Position numbers and translations under genes: made by a program. A stretch of 64,000 bases of DNA from Paenibacillus sp. 453mf (GTDB taxonomy: Bacteria > Bacillota > Bacilli > Paenibacillales > Paenibacillaceae), in the NCBI RefSeq assembly GCF_900116105.1, contig NZ_FPAC01000001.1:112182-176181 (forward strand). Direction: 5' to 3'. This document shows positions 8,805 to 16,712 of this stretch, in pieces. Below the pieces are notes generated by a model. The model was given only the letters and a program-made list of their open reading frames with translations, searched no databases and was not told the origin of the DNA. The stretch's first letter is position 1. Each line of letters opens with the position of its first letter.

Positions 8805-8993
8805 CTACTTTTTGTCCGGTTTAGATTCTTCCTCGTCCTTCTCATCACCGACAAGATCGCGAGCAGATGATTTGAACTCGAATAACGTCCGGCCTACGGC
8901 ACGTCCAAGCTCAGGTAATCTGGAAGGTCCGAACAAGATCAGGACCAGCACCAGGATCATAATAATTCCGGTTATTCCGATATTCTGGAACAT
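8805..8993 (-). CDS. tatA: TatA-type twin-arginine translocase subunit
   Basis: This is a 62-residue protein with one N-terminal membrane helix, the [14 protein letters not shown] hinge and an amphipathic helix, then a charged tail. This is the classic TatA/E layout, and the length is typical of Firmicute TatA proteins. AGGAGGG precedes the ATG. It is 28 bp after the RidA-like gene and in one operon with a Tat-signal amine oxidase, which suggests it is a dedicated pore subunit for that cargo. No tatC is in the window, so a TatC from elsewhere must be used. Confidence 0.92.
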   Translation of the reverse strand: MFQNIGITGIIMILVLVLILFGPSRLPELGRAVGRTLFEFKSSARDLVGDEKDEEESKPDKK

Positions 8994-9021
8994 AATATAC
9001 CCTCCTCATGCAGCAATGGAT

Positions 9022-9603
9022 TTATTTTTTGGGAAATACAGCCACTGCCTCAATTTCGATCAGCCAATCAGAGCTTACGAGACTGGCCACACCAACGGTA
9101 GAGCGAGCAGGCTTGATTGGATTTTTGTCGTTGTTGAAAAATTCACCGTAGGCTTCATTCCAGCCGGCATAATCAAATTTGCCTTCTTTGGCAGCATCTG
9201 CTGTCAGGTAGGCGCGAAGATAGACAACATCCTTCATAGAGAGCCCCTGCTCCTCAAGCTGCTTCTCAATGGATGCCAGAACACCGGCCGCCTGTGTCTT
9301 GGTGTCTCCGTAACGCTCGTATACGGTCTTGCCGTCCTTATTCAGTACGGGTGGCACGGTTCCACTCGTGTACAGATAGGCAGCCCCTTCTGGCACAATG
9401 ACACCGCCTGAGATACTGGAGCTGGGGTTACCGTAGAAGACGGTGCCATTGTCTGGTAATGCGGCCTGTGCTGGTGCGGACTCAGCAACCGATACCGTTC
9501 CTTGGACTACAATAGGGGCTTTATCTGCTGCATAAGCGGTTGCGCTTAAGCTAGTCATTAATACAGCCGCGAGCGTCAGACTTTTTATTTTCTTGTTCAT
9601 CAT
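9022..9603 (-). CDS. Secreted RidA/YjgF-family protein
   Basis: The 193-residue protein starts with a Sec-type signal peptide (cut after TAYA near residue 25), which is unusual because RidA proteins are normally cytosolic. The Rid fold spans about residues 55-190. The family core is seen as TKTQAAGVLASIEKQL, VYLRAYLT and PARSTVGVASL, with the Arg that binds the carboxylate of the imine in RidA, and the closing IEIEAVAVFP. RidA enzymes hydrolyse reactive 2-imino acids to keto acids and ammonia. It lies between the amine oxidase, which would make imines outside the membrane, and tatA. This placement strongly suggests an extracytoplasmic imine deaminase partner. Confidence 0.88.
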   Translation of the reverse strand: MMNKKIKSLTLAAVLMTSLSATAYAADKAPIVVQGTVSVAESAPAQAALPDNGTVFYGNPSSSISGGVIVPEGAAYLYTSGTVPPVLNKDGKTVYERYGDTKTQAAGVLASIEKQLEEQGLSMKDVVYLRAYLTADAAKEGKFDYAGWNEAYGEFFNNDKNPIKPARSTVGVASLVSSDWLIEIEAVAVFPKK

Positions 9604-9696
9604 AAACTGCTGCCTCCTCTGGACATCAAATGATAAGTTGATTTAAATACTCTGTTACCAATCATTCCTGTGATAACTGGAGCTGCACGCCATGAA

Positions 9697-11295
9697 TTAT
9701 GCTTTCATGACACGCTGATGAATATCGTTAACGACAGCTCTCGCGGAATCAATGGCCCCGGCCTGCCACGCTACGATATGACTGATATGATCTCCTGCAA
9801 GGTAGATGCGGTTGTCAGGTTGGCAGAGGGTCTTGTACATTCCTGCACGCTCCTCGGCGTTATAGGATACCCATGCCCCTTCTTGGTATTTGATTTTTTT
9901 CCAGTCAATCGAGAAGGAATTCTCAAAATCGGTCTTGTATTGAGGATGGATTTTGGAGCCTTGATTCAGCGCATGATGTTCCCGTTCTATGTAGCTCATA
10001 CTGCCGAGCTTGTCCGCGTTAGCGCCGGTTACATAGTAACCTAGAAGAATGCCTTTCTTGCCAAAGTAATCTGTAGGAGGATAGTAGATTTGGGTGATGT
10101 CCATATTGGTCAGGCTGTTACCGCCGAAGAGCAGCTCATCTTCTTCCCAAAATCTGCGTTTAAATTGCAGGCCGATCTTACCGGCAGATGCATATCTTGC
10201 ATTCTGGATCGCGCTCTTCATGGAGGAAGAGAAATCACCTGGAATATTACGAAGAACGGAGAGGGGGATTGTACAGATACAGTAGTCTCCGGTAATTTCC
10301 TGCTCCTTTCTGTTCTGGGTGAAGCGGACCCGCACACCATCTGCGGATTGGCGAATTTCGGTTACAGGAGCATTCAGCTTAACCCGGTTGCCAAGACGTT
10401 TCTCAAAACCCTTCACAATCATATCCATACCGCCGACAGGATGGAACATCATCATTTGCTGGTCATAACCATATTCGTTGCTGAAATAATTACCGAATCC
10501 GGATTGAAGGATGGCTTTGAGATCGAATGGATCTCTTACAACGCCTGCATCCAGGCGGCTTCCAGGCTCTTCTTTATATCCACCGCGGGAAGATCCACGG
10601 TAGAACAGGTCGGCATTCAGATCCCCTTCCCGTCTAAGATATTCAACCAGCTTTTCTTTTTCCTCCGGTGTAATAGGGAGATCAAGAGCAGACTGATTGA
10701 CAGCCTTGGCGAGCATTTCGGAGACATAACCGCGTACATCGGCTTTGGCTGCACGCTTGGTAATTTTTTGTCCAGAGAGTGCTCCTACATTTTCGTTGTA
10801 ATAATAGCCGCTGTCGTTCACATTGTTGAAGGGTTCAATCGGGATGTTGAACTCCCTGCAATATTCGAGAGTGGAATGAAACTGGGGAATCCGCATTGGC
10901 CCGGCATTGAAGTACAGGTCACTGCCGAATTGGGAATATTGACGCGTTCCACCGATTTCCTGATTGGTGGTTCCTTTGCGAATGCTCCAATTCCGTCCGC
11001 CCGCAAAAGGCTTGGCTTCCAGCACTGTACACTGATATCCGGCTTTGCCAAGCTCATAGGCTGCGGTTAATCCTGCGATGCCGGCACCAAGAATAATGAT
11101 CTTTTTGCCGTTTCGATTGCTCAGTGCAAGGTCGTTCTTCCCAGGAGGTGTATAATCCTGAGCTTTCATCGTTTCTGGAGAGAGAAGACCCAGGTTGCCC
11201 ATTAGACTAAAGACGGCTAGAGAACCCCCGACTTTGCCAACTGTGGATAGAAATTGTCTTCTCGTCATGTCCTGAGGCCGTTCGGAGCTGCTCAT
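9697..11295 (-). CDS. Tat-exported flavin monoamine / L-amino-acid oxidase
   Basis: I chose the start at 11295 (MSSSERPQDM), because the ATG 12 bp upstream touches its own ribosome site. The first 45 residues are a twin-arginine signal (TRRQFLS followed by a hydrophobic stretch). A Rossmann FAD motif (IILGAGIAGLTAAYELGKAGY and flanks) lies near residue 66, followed by the GGRNW motif. The C-terminal FAD motif is YLAGDHISHIVAWQAGA. This is the flavin amine oxidase fold shared by L-amino-acid oxidases, tryptophan 2-monooxygenase and polyamine oxidases. The cofactor explains export by Tat. The products would be an imine, hydrogen peroxide and then ammonia. It is the first gene of the oxidase-RidA-tatA operon. 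The exact substrate is not readable. Confidence 0.9.
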   Translation of the reverse strand: MSSSERPQDMTRRQFLSTVGKVGGSLAVFSLMGNLGLLSPETMKAQDYTPPGKNDLALSNRNGKKIIILGAGIAGLTAAYELGKAGYQCTVLEAKPFAGGRNWSIRKGTTNQEIGGTRQYSQFGSDLYFNAGPMRIPQFHSTLEYCREFNIPIEPFNNVNDSGYYYNENVGALSGQKITKRAAKADVRGYVSEMLAKAVNQSALDLPITPEEKEKLVEYLRREGDLNADLFYRGSSRGGYKEEPGSRLDAGVVRDPFDLKAILQSGFGNYFSNEYGYDQQMMMFHPVGGMDMIVKGFEKRLGNRVKLNAPVTEIRQSADGVRVRFTQNRKEQEITGDYCICTIPLSVLRNIPGDFSSSMKSAIQNARYASAGKIGLQFKRRFWEEDELLFGGNSLTNMDITQIYYPPTDYFGKKGILLGYYVTGANADKLGSMSYIEREHHALNQGSKIHPQYKTDFENSFSIDWKKIKYQEGAWVSYNAEERAGMYKTLCQPDNRIYLAGDHISHIVAWQAGAIDSARAVVNDIHQRVMKA

Positions 11296-11343
11296 TCTAC
11301 ACTTCATCTCCCTATGTACGTATTTAGAACCTTTGTGGAGAAG

Positions 11344-11352
11344 ATATTAGCA
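11344..11352 (-). promoter_or_regulatory. Extended -10 of the amine oxidase operon
   Basis: The minus strand reads TGCTAATAT, an extended -10 (TGN-TAATAT), with no good -35 at 17 bp. This is typical of an activator-dependent promoter. The transcript would start near 11337, which puts the upstream GlnR/TnrA box at about -51. Confidence 0.5.
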
Positions 11353-11379
11353 GACAATGAGCATAGCTGTCTCAATTTT

Positions 11380-11396
11380 TGTCAGGAAATCTAACA
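11380..11396. promoter_or_regulatory. GlnR/TnrA box
   Basis: TGTCAGGAAATCTAACA is a perfect match to the TnrA/GlnR consensus TGTNA-N7-TNACA. Its centre lies about 51 bp upstream of the predicted oxidase transcript start, which is the spacing known for TnrA-activated promoters in B. subtilis. It is also in the control region of the divergent MerR-type gene. Confidence 0.8.
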
Positions 11397-11577
11397 CACT
11401 TTTTTATTGTTTGTAAAATCTATTGAATTTTGTTCGGAAAATCCTTAAAATTGTTGCCATAATGATTGTTAGTATCATAGACAGCTGAATACTCTGCTTA
11501 ATCCGTTCATTGAATATAGTTTCAGGAGGAGATACTCCAGCATTATGGCAAGTATTCTAACATAAGGGGTGTTTGTG

Positions 11578-11814
11578 ATGAATGATCAAATTATGAGCAT
11601 TGGCATGGTGAAAGAATTAACCGGGTTATCGGAGAGACAAATTCGTTACTATGAGGAGAAGCAGCTTGTCTTTCCGGCACGAACGAAAGGGGGAAGTCGA
11701 AGATATTCTTTTGAGGATGTTAAGAAAATACAAGAAATTCATCGGAAGCTGAAGGAGGGATATAATACCTACGAACTTAAGATCAAGAATAGACGGCAGA
11801 GCAGCGTAATTTAA
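11578..11814 (+). CDS. Short TnrA/GlnR-like MerR-family regulator
   Basis: The ATG at 11578 has AAGGGG 8 bp upstream; two in-frame GTG codons lie before it. The 78-residue protein is little more than the winged-helix DNA-binding domain: SIGMVKELTGLSERQIRYYEE, then RRYSFEDVKKIQEIHRKLKEGYNT. This matches TnrA and GlnR closely in the recognition region. TnrA is about 110 residues and its C-terminal tail binds glutamine synthetase; here only about 10 residues follow the domain. It could be a dominant competitor, a minimal activator, or a TnrA with lost control. It is divergent from the amine oxidase operon, across the GlnR/TnrA box. Confidence 0.85.
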   Translation: MNDQIMSIGMVKELTGLSERQIRYYEEKQLVFPARTKGGSRRYSFEDVKKIQEIHRKLKEGYNTYELKIKNRRQSSVI

Positions 11815-11933
11815 ATTTTCGGCAGCAATTCAGATTTACAGCCGCTTTTTTCCACTATTCGACAGCAATCTTCACATTCATAGTATATAATGCACTTATC
11901 TATACTGCGATATTTCAATACAGGCATAGGGGA

Positions 11934-13559
11934 GTGCAAAAACGATTGTTAATCCATCGACTCAAGTTAATTTTCTTTCCGATTAGCTGCATGCTAATTA
12001 TTATCGCATCTTCTATTTTGGGTCAGAACGCGCATCGTTTGTGTGCCATGATTGTTGTCAGCATTCTGCTGCTGTTATCCGTTGCACTGGATCATAAGTA
12101 CCCGCGGTTCCTGTGGGTTCAGCTGATTTTGCTCGGGATTTTTCAATACATCACCCAGCTGAACTGGTGTGTGCTGCTGTACTACATTATGATCATGACA
12201 ATCTTCGATAAGAAGCAATCCTACAAGAAAACACTGCCTGTCTCTGTACTGCTGATTCTGCAGTATACGATTATTCGTTTAAGTTATGTTCCTATCAGTG
12301 CGTACAATATCCTTGTTACTATTTTTGACTTTCTAACCTTGATCTTTATAGTTTTTCTATTTCATTACGTCATTCGTGCCGAAACAGAGAAGCAGCTCCT
12401 TCGCGATAAGAATGACTATCTTACCACCCACGATCCGCTAACCGGCCTTCTCAATTACCTTGGTTATATGAACCAAATACAAGCCTTGATATCCAAAAAA
12501 GTTCCTTTTTATTTAATTCTGCTAGATCTGCAAAATTTCAAATCTTTTAATCATGATGGATTGGAGAGCGGGAACGAGGCGCTCATTAATCTGGGACAGG
12601 CACTTACCAGCACTTTCCCAAACGCGTATGGTGTTTCCAGATATGCAGGTGATCGTTATGCCTTGCTGCTGCCAACCGAATATTATATGCCGGATCATAT
12701 CGGTGCTTTATTGGAGATGGATACGATTGGCTATCAAGTGTCATACAGCATTGTCACCCATCCTGAGGAGAGTGCGGATCACAATCAACTCATTATGAAG
12801 GCGGAGGATAAGCTGTTTCAGATAAGGCGGGAGCAGTGGCTTCAGCGGGAGGAGGATTTGTTCAGATCGGAGAAGATGAAGGTCGTTGGTGAGCTGGCGG
12901 CGGGAATGGCTCACGAGGTGCGTAATCCGCTTACTGCGATTCGGGGATTTGTGCAGCTGTCCAAGATTCAGTCCTACAACATCAAGCCCTGGTATGAGGT
13001 GATTATGAATGAAATTACGAGAGTAACGGAGCTGACCGCCGAATTTCTCCAGTTTTCCAAGCCGCATGCGAGCAATATGAGGTCGGAGTCGCTGACGGTA
13101 TGCATTGAAAGGGTTATTTCCTTGTCTGAGTCAGACGCTACCTCACGAGGACATCAGCTTACTTTGGAGATTGAGGACGATGCGATGTACATCTATATGG
13201 ATCGAGACAAGATTGTTCAAGTGCTGCTTAATCTCGTACGCAATGCACTTGAGGCGATGGAGATTCCTGGTGAAGTGAAGATTCACGTGAGCCGAGCCGA
13301 TAGTAAAGCCGTTATCCAGATTCAAGATACCGGAACGGGAATAGCACCCGACCAGCTGCATCAGATCTTTAATCCCTTCTATACGACCAAGGAGGATGGA
13401 ACAGGACTCGGTCTGTCTCTCTGCCAGAAGATCTCTCAGGATCATAAAGGCTCCATTACGGTCCATAGTGTGCTGGGAGAGGGGTCAACGTTTCAATTGA
13501 TATTGCCTGTATTGTTAGATGGTAATGAGGTTGCTGATCCTGATCATCTATTGCAATAA
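11934..13559 (+). CDS. Membrane histidine kinase with degenerate GGDEF domain
   Basis: About five or six membrane helices occupy residues 10-145. Residues 155-300 look like a GGDEF domain (DYLTTHDPLTGLLNYLGYM), but the active-site motif is AGDRY, so cyclase activity is improbable. A HisKA domain follows with His327 in MAHEVRNPLTAIRGF, resembling sporulation kinases, and a HATPase domain with an N-box (LLNLVRNALEAM), G1 (DTGTGIAP) and G2 (GTGLGLSL). There is no adjacent response regulator, so it is an orphan that could feed Spo0F or another regulator. The start is uncertain: GTG at 11934 is almost inside its ribosome site, and TTG at 11946 has better spacing. Confidence 0.88.
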   Translation: MQKRLLIHRLKLIFFPISCMLIIIASSILGQNAHRLCAMIVVSILLLLSVALDHKYPRFLWVQLILLGIFQYITQLNWCVLLYYIMIMTIFDKKQSYKKTLPVSVLLILQYTIIRLSYVPISAYNILVTIFDFLTLIFIVFLFHYVIRAETEKQLLRDKNDYLTTHDPLTGLLNYLGYMNQIQALISKKVPFYLILLDLQNFKSFNHDGLESGNEALINLGQALTSTFPNAYGVSRYAGDRYALLLPTEYYMPDHIGALLEMDTIGYQVSYSIVTHPEESADHNQLIMKAEDKLFQIRREQWLQREEDLFRSEKMKVVGELAAGMAHEVRNPLTAIRGFVQLSKIQSYNIKPWYEVIMNEITRVTELTAEFLQFSKPHASNMRSESLTVCIERVISLSESDATSRGHQLTLEIEDDAMYIYMDRDKIVQVLLNLVRNALEAMEIPGEVKIHVSRADSKAVIQIQDTGTGIAPDQLHQIFNPFYTTKEDGTGLGLSLCQKISQDHKGSITVHSVLGEGSTFQLILPVLLDGNEVADPDHLLQ

Positions 13560-13561
13560 GA

Positions 13562-13598
13562 AAGAAGCCTGACGGGGATAGCCGTACAGGCTTCTTCT
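13562..13598. terminator. Terminator between convergent genes
   Basis: AGAAGCCTG-ACGG pairs with CCGT-ACAGGCTTCT. The T tract is weak on the plus strand. The hairpin separates the kinase gene from mqnD. Confidence 0.6.
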
Positions 13599-13682
13599 AG
13601 CTGTGCTCGATGAATCTGGATGCAACTTACATGTATAAGCCGAGCTTGAGGAGAGAACAAGCAGATCCGTAGTTCATTGTAT

Positions 13683-14516
13683 TTAGCTTCTCAATTTCTC
13701 AAAGTCCATCTCCGGTACGAGACCTTCTCCAGCAGCACGCCCCAAGAGCGCCTCAATTGCTCCAAAGCCTTCCTCGCCCAGATTTCTTGTAAATTCATTC
13801 ACGTAGAGATTAATATGCTGCTGTGCAACTGCCGGATCCATTTCCTGTGCATGAGAGAGGATATACTCTCTGGATTGTTCGGGATGCTTCCATCCATAAT
13901 CAATGGAGGCTTGAATCCAAGCTGTGATCTCGGCTGGATCAAGGCTGCGGCGGGCGACGATGGCACCGAGTGGAATCGGAAGTTTCGTATCTGCCTCCCA
14001 CCAGGTCCCCATATCTGCCATCAATGTGAGACCGTAGGATGGGTATGTGAATCTAGCTTCATGAATGACAAGCCCTGCATCGACCTTGCCATCTCGAACA
14101 GCAGGCATAATTTGATCAAACGGCATAACCACGATTTCTCCGATGCCGTCAGGTACATTCTGTGCAGCCCATAGTCGGAACAGGAGATAGGCGGTTGAGC
14201 GCTCGCTTGGAACGGCAATTCTTTTTCCTGCGAGATCCTCTGGGCTCGTATTCTGATGGGCGGTCAATACCAACGGGCCATTGCCTCTGCCAAGGGCACC
14301 GCCGCATGGAATGAGACGATATTCATCTGAGAGCCACGGCAGTGCGGCATAAGAGATTTTAAGAATATCATAGTCGCTGGGCTTCGTAACAAGTGTATTT
14401 GTCACATCGATATCTGCGTATGTAACTGTGAAGTCCGGTGTGTTCGCGATCTGCCCATGGACTAAGGCATGAAAGACGAAAGTATCGTTGGGACAAGGGG
14501 AATAAACAATATTCAT
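13683..14516 (-). CDS. mqnD: MqnD, 1,4-dihydroxy-6-naphthoate synthase
   Basis: The start at 14516 (MNIVYSPCPNDTF) is preceded by GGAGG overlapping the end of mqnB. The 277-residue protein has the MqnD signature SPCPNDTFVFHALVHG at its N-terminus, and the fold is that of periplasmic binding proteins. The ligand-binding motif GGALGRGNGPLVL and the HEARFTYPSYG segment with its histidine are kept. It converts cyclic dehypoxanthine futalosine to 1,4-dihydroxy-6-naphthoate in the futalosine route to menaquinone. It follows mqnB with a 1-bp gap. Confidence 0.93.
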   Translation of the reverse strand: MNIVYSPCPNDTFVFHALVHGQIANTPDFTVTYADIDVTNTLVTKPSDYDILKISYAALPWLSDEYRLIPCGGALGRGNGPLVLTAHQNTSPEDLAGKRIAVPSERSTAYLLFRLWAAQNVPDGIGEIVVMPFDQIMPAVRDGKVDAGLVIHEARFTYPSYGLTLMADMGTWWEADTKLPIPLGAIVARRSLDPAEITAWIQASIDYGWKHPEQSREYILSHAQEMDPAVAQQHINLYVNEFTRNLGEEGFGAIEALLGRAAGEGLVPEMDFEKLRS

Positions 14517-14517
14517 A

Positions 14518-15165
14518 TTATAAAACCTCCGATAATTGATGACTGACTGTTGTGAGAGCCTGCAGTGCTTCGGGAATTCGCCACGCCTCCCGGTCACGCG
14601 GACCAACGGCGTTAGAGATCGCTCTGATCTCGAGTACAGGTACATTCAAATAGCTTGCGGCAGCGGCAACACCATAGCCTTCCATGGATTCTGCGTAAGC
14701 TTCAGGGACACGTCTTAACAATTCCTGCGCGGTTTGAGCTGTTCCCGTTGTGGTCGAAACCGTGATGATGGGGCCGCAGTGCACAGTTACATCCGTTGAT
14801 TCTTGCAGGACAGAATGTATGGAGCGGATGGCACCGGGGTCCGCGATAACACGTGAATTGCCAAATCCAAGCTCGTCCACACTGCGGAATCCTTCCGCTG
14901 TCTCGGAGCCCAGATCTGCTTGTATGATTTCTGTAGAGATAACGATCTCTCCGAGTTCGGCCCGCCCAGGGAAACCTCCGCCAATTCCTGCATTAATAAC
15001 CAACTTGTATGAAGCAGAAGCCAGTGCTGCTGCAGTTGCTGCCGCGGCTGACGCCGGACCGGCTCCTCCTGCAATGACATGAAAATGCTCGGGGACTTTG
15101 AGGCCGTCCTCTATAGCCTTTCGCTCCGCCTCAACAGCCGTAACGATTAAGATTCGAGATGACAT
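14518..15165 (-). CDS. mqnB: MqnB, futalosine hydrolase
   Basis: This is a 215-residue nucleoside phosphorylase-fold protein. Family marks are ILIVTAVEAERKAI at the start, the glycine-rich INAGIGGGFPGRAELGEIVIS, and the active-site region AYAESMEGYGVAAAA with the glutamates that hold the ribose. The closing VLEIRAISNAVGPRDREAW matches futalosine hydrolases more than MTA/SAH nucleosidases. It removes hypoxanthine from futalosine. It is in one operon with mqnD; mqnA and mqnC are not in the window. Confidence 0.9.
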   Translation of the reverse strand: MSSRILIVTAVEAERKAIEDGLKVPEHFHVIAGGAGPASAAAATAAALASASYKLVINAGIGGGFPGRAELGEIVISTEIIQADLGSETAEGFRSVDELGFGNSRVIADPGAIRSIHSVLQESTDVTVHCGPIITVSTTTGTAQTAQELLRRVPEAYAESMEGYGVAAAASYLNVPVLEIRAISNAVGPRDREAWRIPEALQALTTVSHQLSEVL

Positions 15166-15289
15166 GATGTACAGCTCAGCTCCTTTTTATTGATGACATT
15201 CGAGTCAGATGTTTAGTGAGAATATGACCATCTGTTTCAGTATACCATTTTTACGAAAGCGACCGATTACACTCCATTGAACAAAAAGA

Positions 15290-15333
15290 TTGACAGTTTC
15301 ATATCCAACTGTATTATAAGTAATAGTACAGTT
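15290..15333 (+). promoter_or_regulatory. Promoter and YtrA-type operator
   Basis: TTGACA (15290-15295), 16 bp, then TATTAT (15312-15317). An inverted repeat AACTGTA-N12-TACAGTT (15308-15333) covers the -10 and the start region. It is placed for repression by the GntR protein encoded 80 bp downstream. Confidence 0.7.
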
Positions 15334-15412
15334 AATTCAGTGCCATGATCCAACCTTGATCCAATCGACTCTTTATTCCATGGATCTTGATCACATATGA
15401 AGGAGGAATCCG

Positions 15413-15817
15413 ATGTTTGAATTGGACGTGCGCAGCCGTAAACCGATATACGAGCAGTTAGTAGAACGAATTAAGGAGTTGATTATGTTGGAGATGCTGC
15501 AGCCTGATGAGCAGCTGCCTTCCGTAAGGCATTTATCAGCCGAGCTTACAGTCAATCCGAATACGATTCAGAAGGCTTATCGTGAGCTGGAGCGGGACGG
15601 CTATATTTATTCTCTGCCAGGGAAGGGGAGTTTTGTCGCTAAGGTAGAGCACAGACCTGTTGATCAAAGAAAACAAGAGCTTAGGCTGGAAATACATAAG
15701 CTGTTTACTGAAGCGATCTATTTGGGTCTGACTGAAGATGAAATACAGGGAATCTATCAGAAGGCTCAGCAGGATCGTCTTTCGGATAGCGGTAAGGGGG
15801 AAGAGAAGCATGATTGA
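15413..15817 (+). CDS. GntR-family regulator, YtrA subfamily
   Basis: The 134-residue protein has the N-terminal winged helix (IYEQLVERIKELIMLEMLQPDEQLPSVRHLSAEL, then NPNTIQKAYRELERDGYIYSLPGKGSFV) and only a short helical C-terminal tail, the YtrA layout. AAGGAGG precedes the ATG. Such repressors control the ABC transporter they are transcribed with. Its last 8 bp overlap the ATPase gene. The inverted repeat at the promoter is its likely operator. Confidence 0.92.
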   Translation: MFELDVRSRKPIYEQLVERIKELIMLEMLQPDEQLPSVRHLSAELTVNPNTIQKAYRELERDGYIYSLPGKGSFVAKVEHRPVDQRKQELRLEIHKLFTEAIYLGLTEDEIQGIYQKAQQDRLSDSGKGEEKHD

Positions 15818-16712
15818 AGTGTCAGGAGTAACAAAACTATTTGAGACAGAGGCAGCTGTGAATCATCTGTCCCTTACCGTCCGGAAAGGCTCGATATTTG
15901 GTCTCTTGGGATCGAACGGAGCAGGAAAGACGACGCTGCTAAAAACAATGGCCGGAATCTATAAGCCTGATAAAGGCAGTGTGACCATTGACGGCACAGC
16001 GGTTTACGAGAATACCCAGCTAAAGAGCCGAATGATCTTTATGTCCGATATTCCTTATTTCTTTCCTCATACTTCGATTCGCCAAATGGCTGTTTTCTAT
16101 AAGAGGATGTACCCTCATTGGAACGAAGAACGCTTCCGTCAGCTGGAATTGGTATTCAAGCTGGATCTTACGCGTAAGCTGAGCCGAATGTCTAAAGGGA
16201 TGCAGCGTCAGGCAGCCTTTATGCTCGCTCTTAGCTGTATGCCGGATGTACTGCTGCTGGACGAGCCTATTGATGGGCTTGACCCGGTCATGCGCAGGAT
16301 GATCAAAAACTTATTGTTCCAGGAAGCAGCCGAGCGAGGGCTGACCGTCGTTATCTCATCCCATAATCTAAGGGAAATTGAGGACATGTGCGATCATATC
16401 GGAATTATGCATAACGGAATGCTCATGGTGGAGAAGGATCTGGATGATCTGAAGGCGGATACGCACAAGATTCAGGTCGCTTTTCGAGATCACCGCCATG
16501 AGGAGAGCCTGTCAAACCAGGTTCGTATTCTTCATGGGGAGAAACGGGGCAGTGTGGAAATTTATATCGTGAAAGGCAATGAGCAGGAAGTGAAGGAAGC
16601 ATTCAAGGCTTATGATCCCTATTTGCTTGATATGCTGCCGCTGACGCTGGAAGAGATCTTTATTTATGAAATGGAGGACGCTGGCTATGACATCCATCCG
16701 ATTATTCTTTAA
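15810..16712 (+). CDS. ABC-2 type transporter ATP-binding protein
   Basis: The start at 15810 (MIEVSGVTKLF) has AAGGGGGAAGAG upstream and overlaps the end of the GntR gene. The 300-residue ATPase has Walker A GSNGAGKTT and Walker B VLLLDEPIDGLDP. The ABC signature is MSKGMQRQ, a common variant of LSGGQ in YtrB/BcrA-type exporters. The C-terminal 90 residues are the usual accessory domain. With the following permease it forms an exporter of unknown substrate, in many relatives linked to cell-envelope stress. Confidence 0.92.
   Translation: MIEVSGVTKLFETEAAVNHLSLTVRKGSIFGLLGSNGAGKTTLLKTMAGIYKPDKGSVTIDGTAVYENTQLKSRMIFMSDIPYFFPHTSIRQMAVFYKRMYPHWNEERFRQLELVFKLDLTRKLSRMSKGMQRQAAFMLALSCMPDVLLLDEPIDGLDPVMRRMIKNLLFQEAAERGLTVVISSHNLREIEDMCDHIGIMHNGMLMVEKDLDDLKADTHKIQVAFRDHRHEESLSNQVRILHGEKRGSVEIYIVKGNEQEVKEAFKAYDPYLLDMLPLTLEEIFIYEMEDAGYDIHPIIL

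Noticed and set aside
10090..11070. A 326-codon rightward frame
   Set aside because: It is antisense to the amine oxidase, which has clear FAD motifs; the frame has no recognisable domain.
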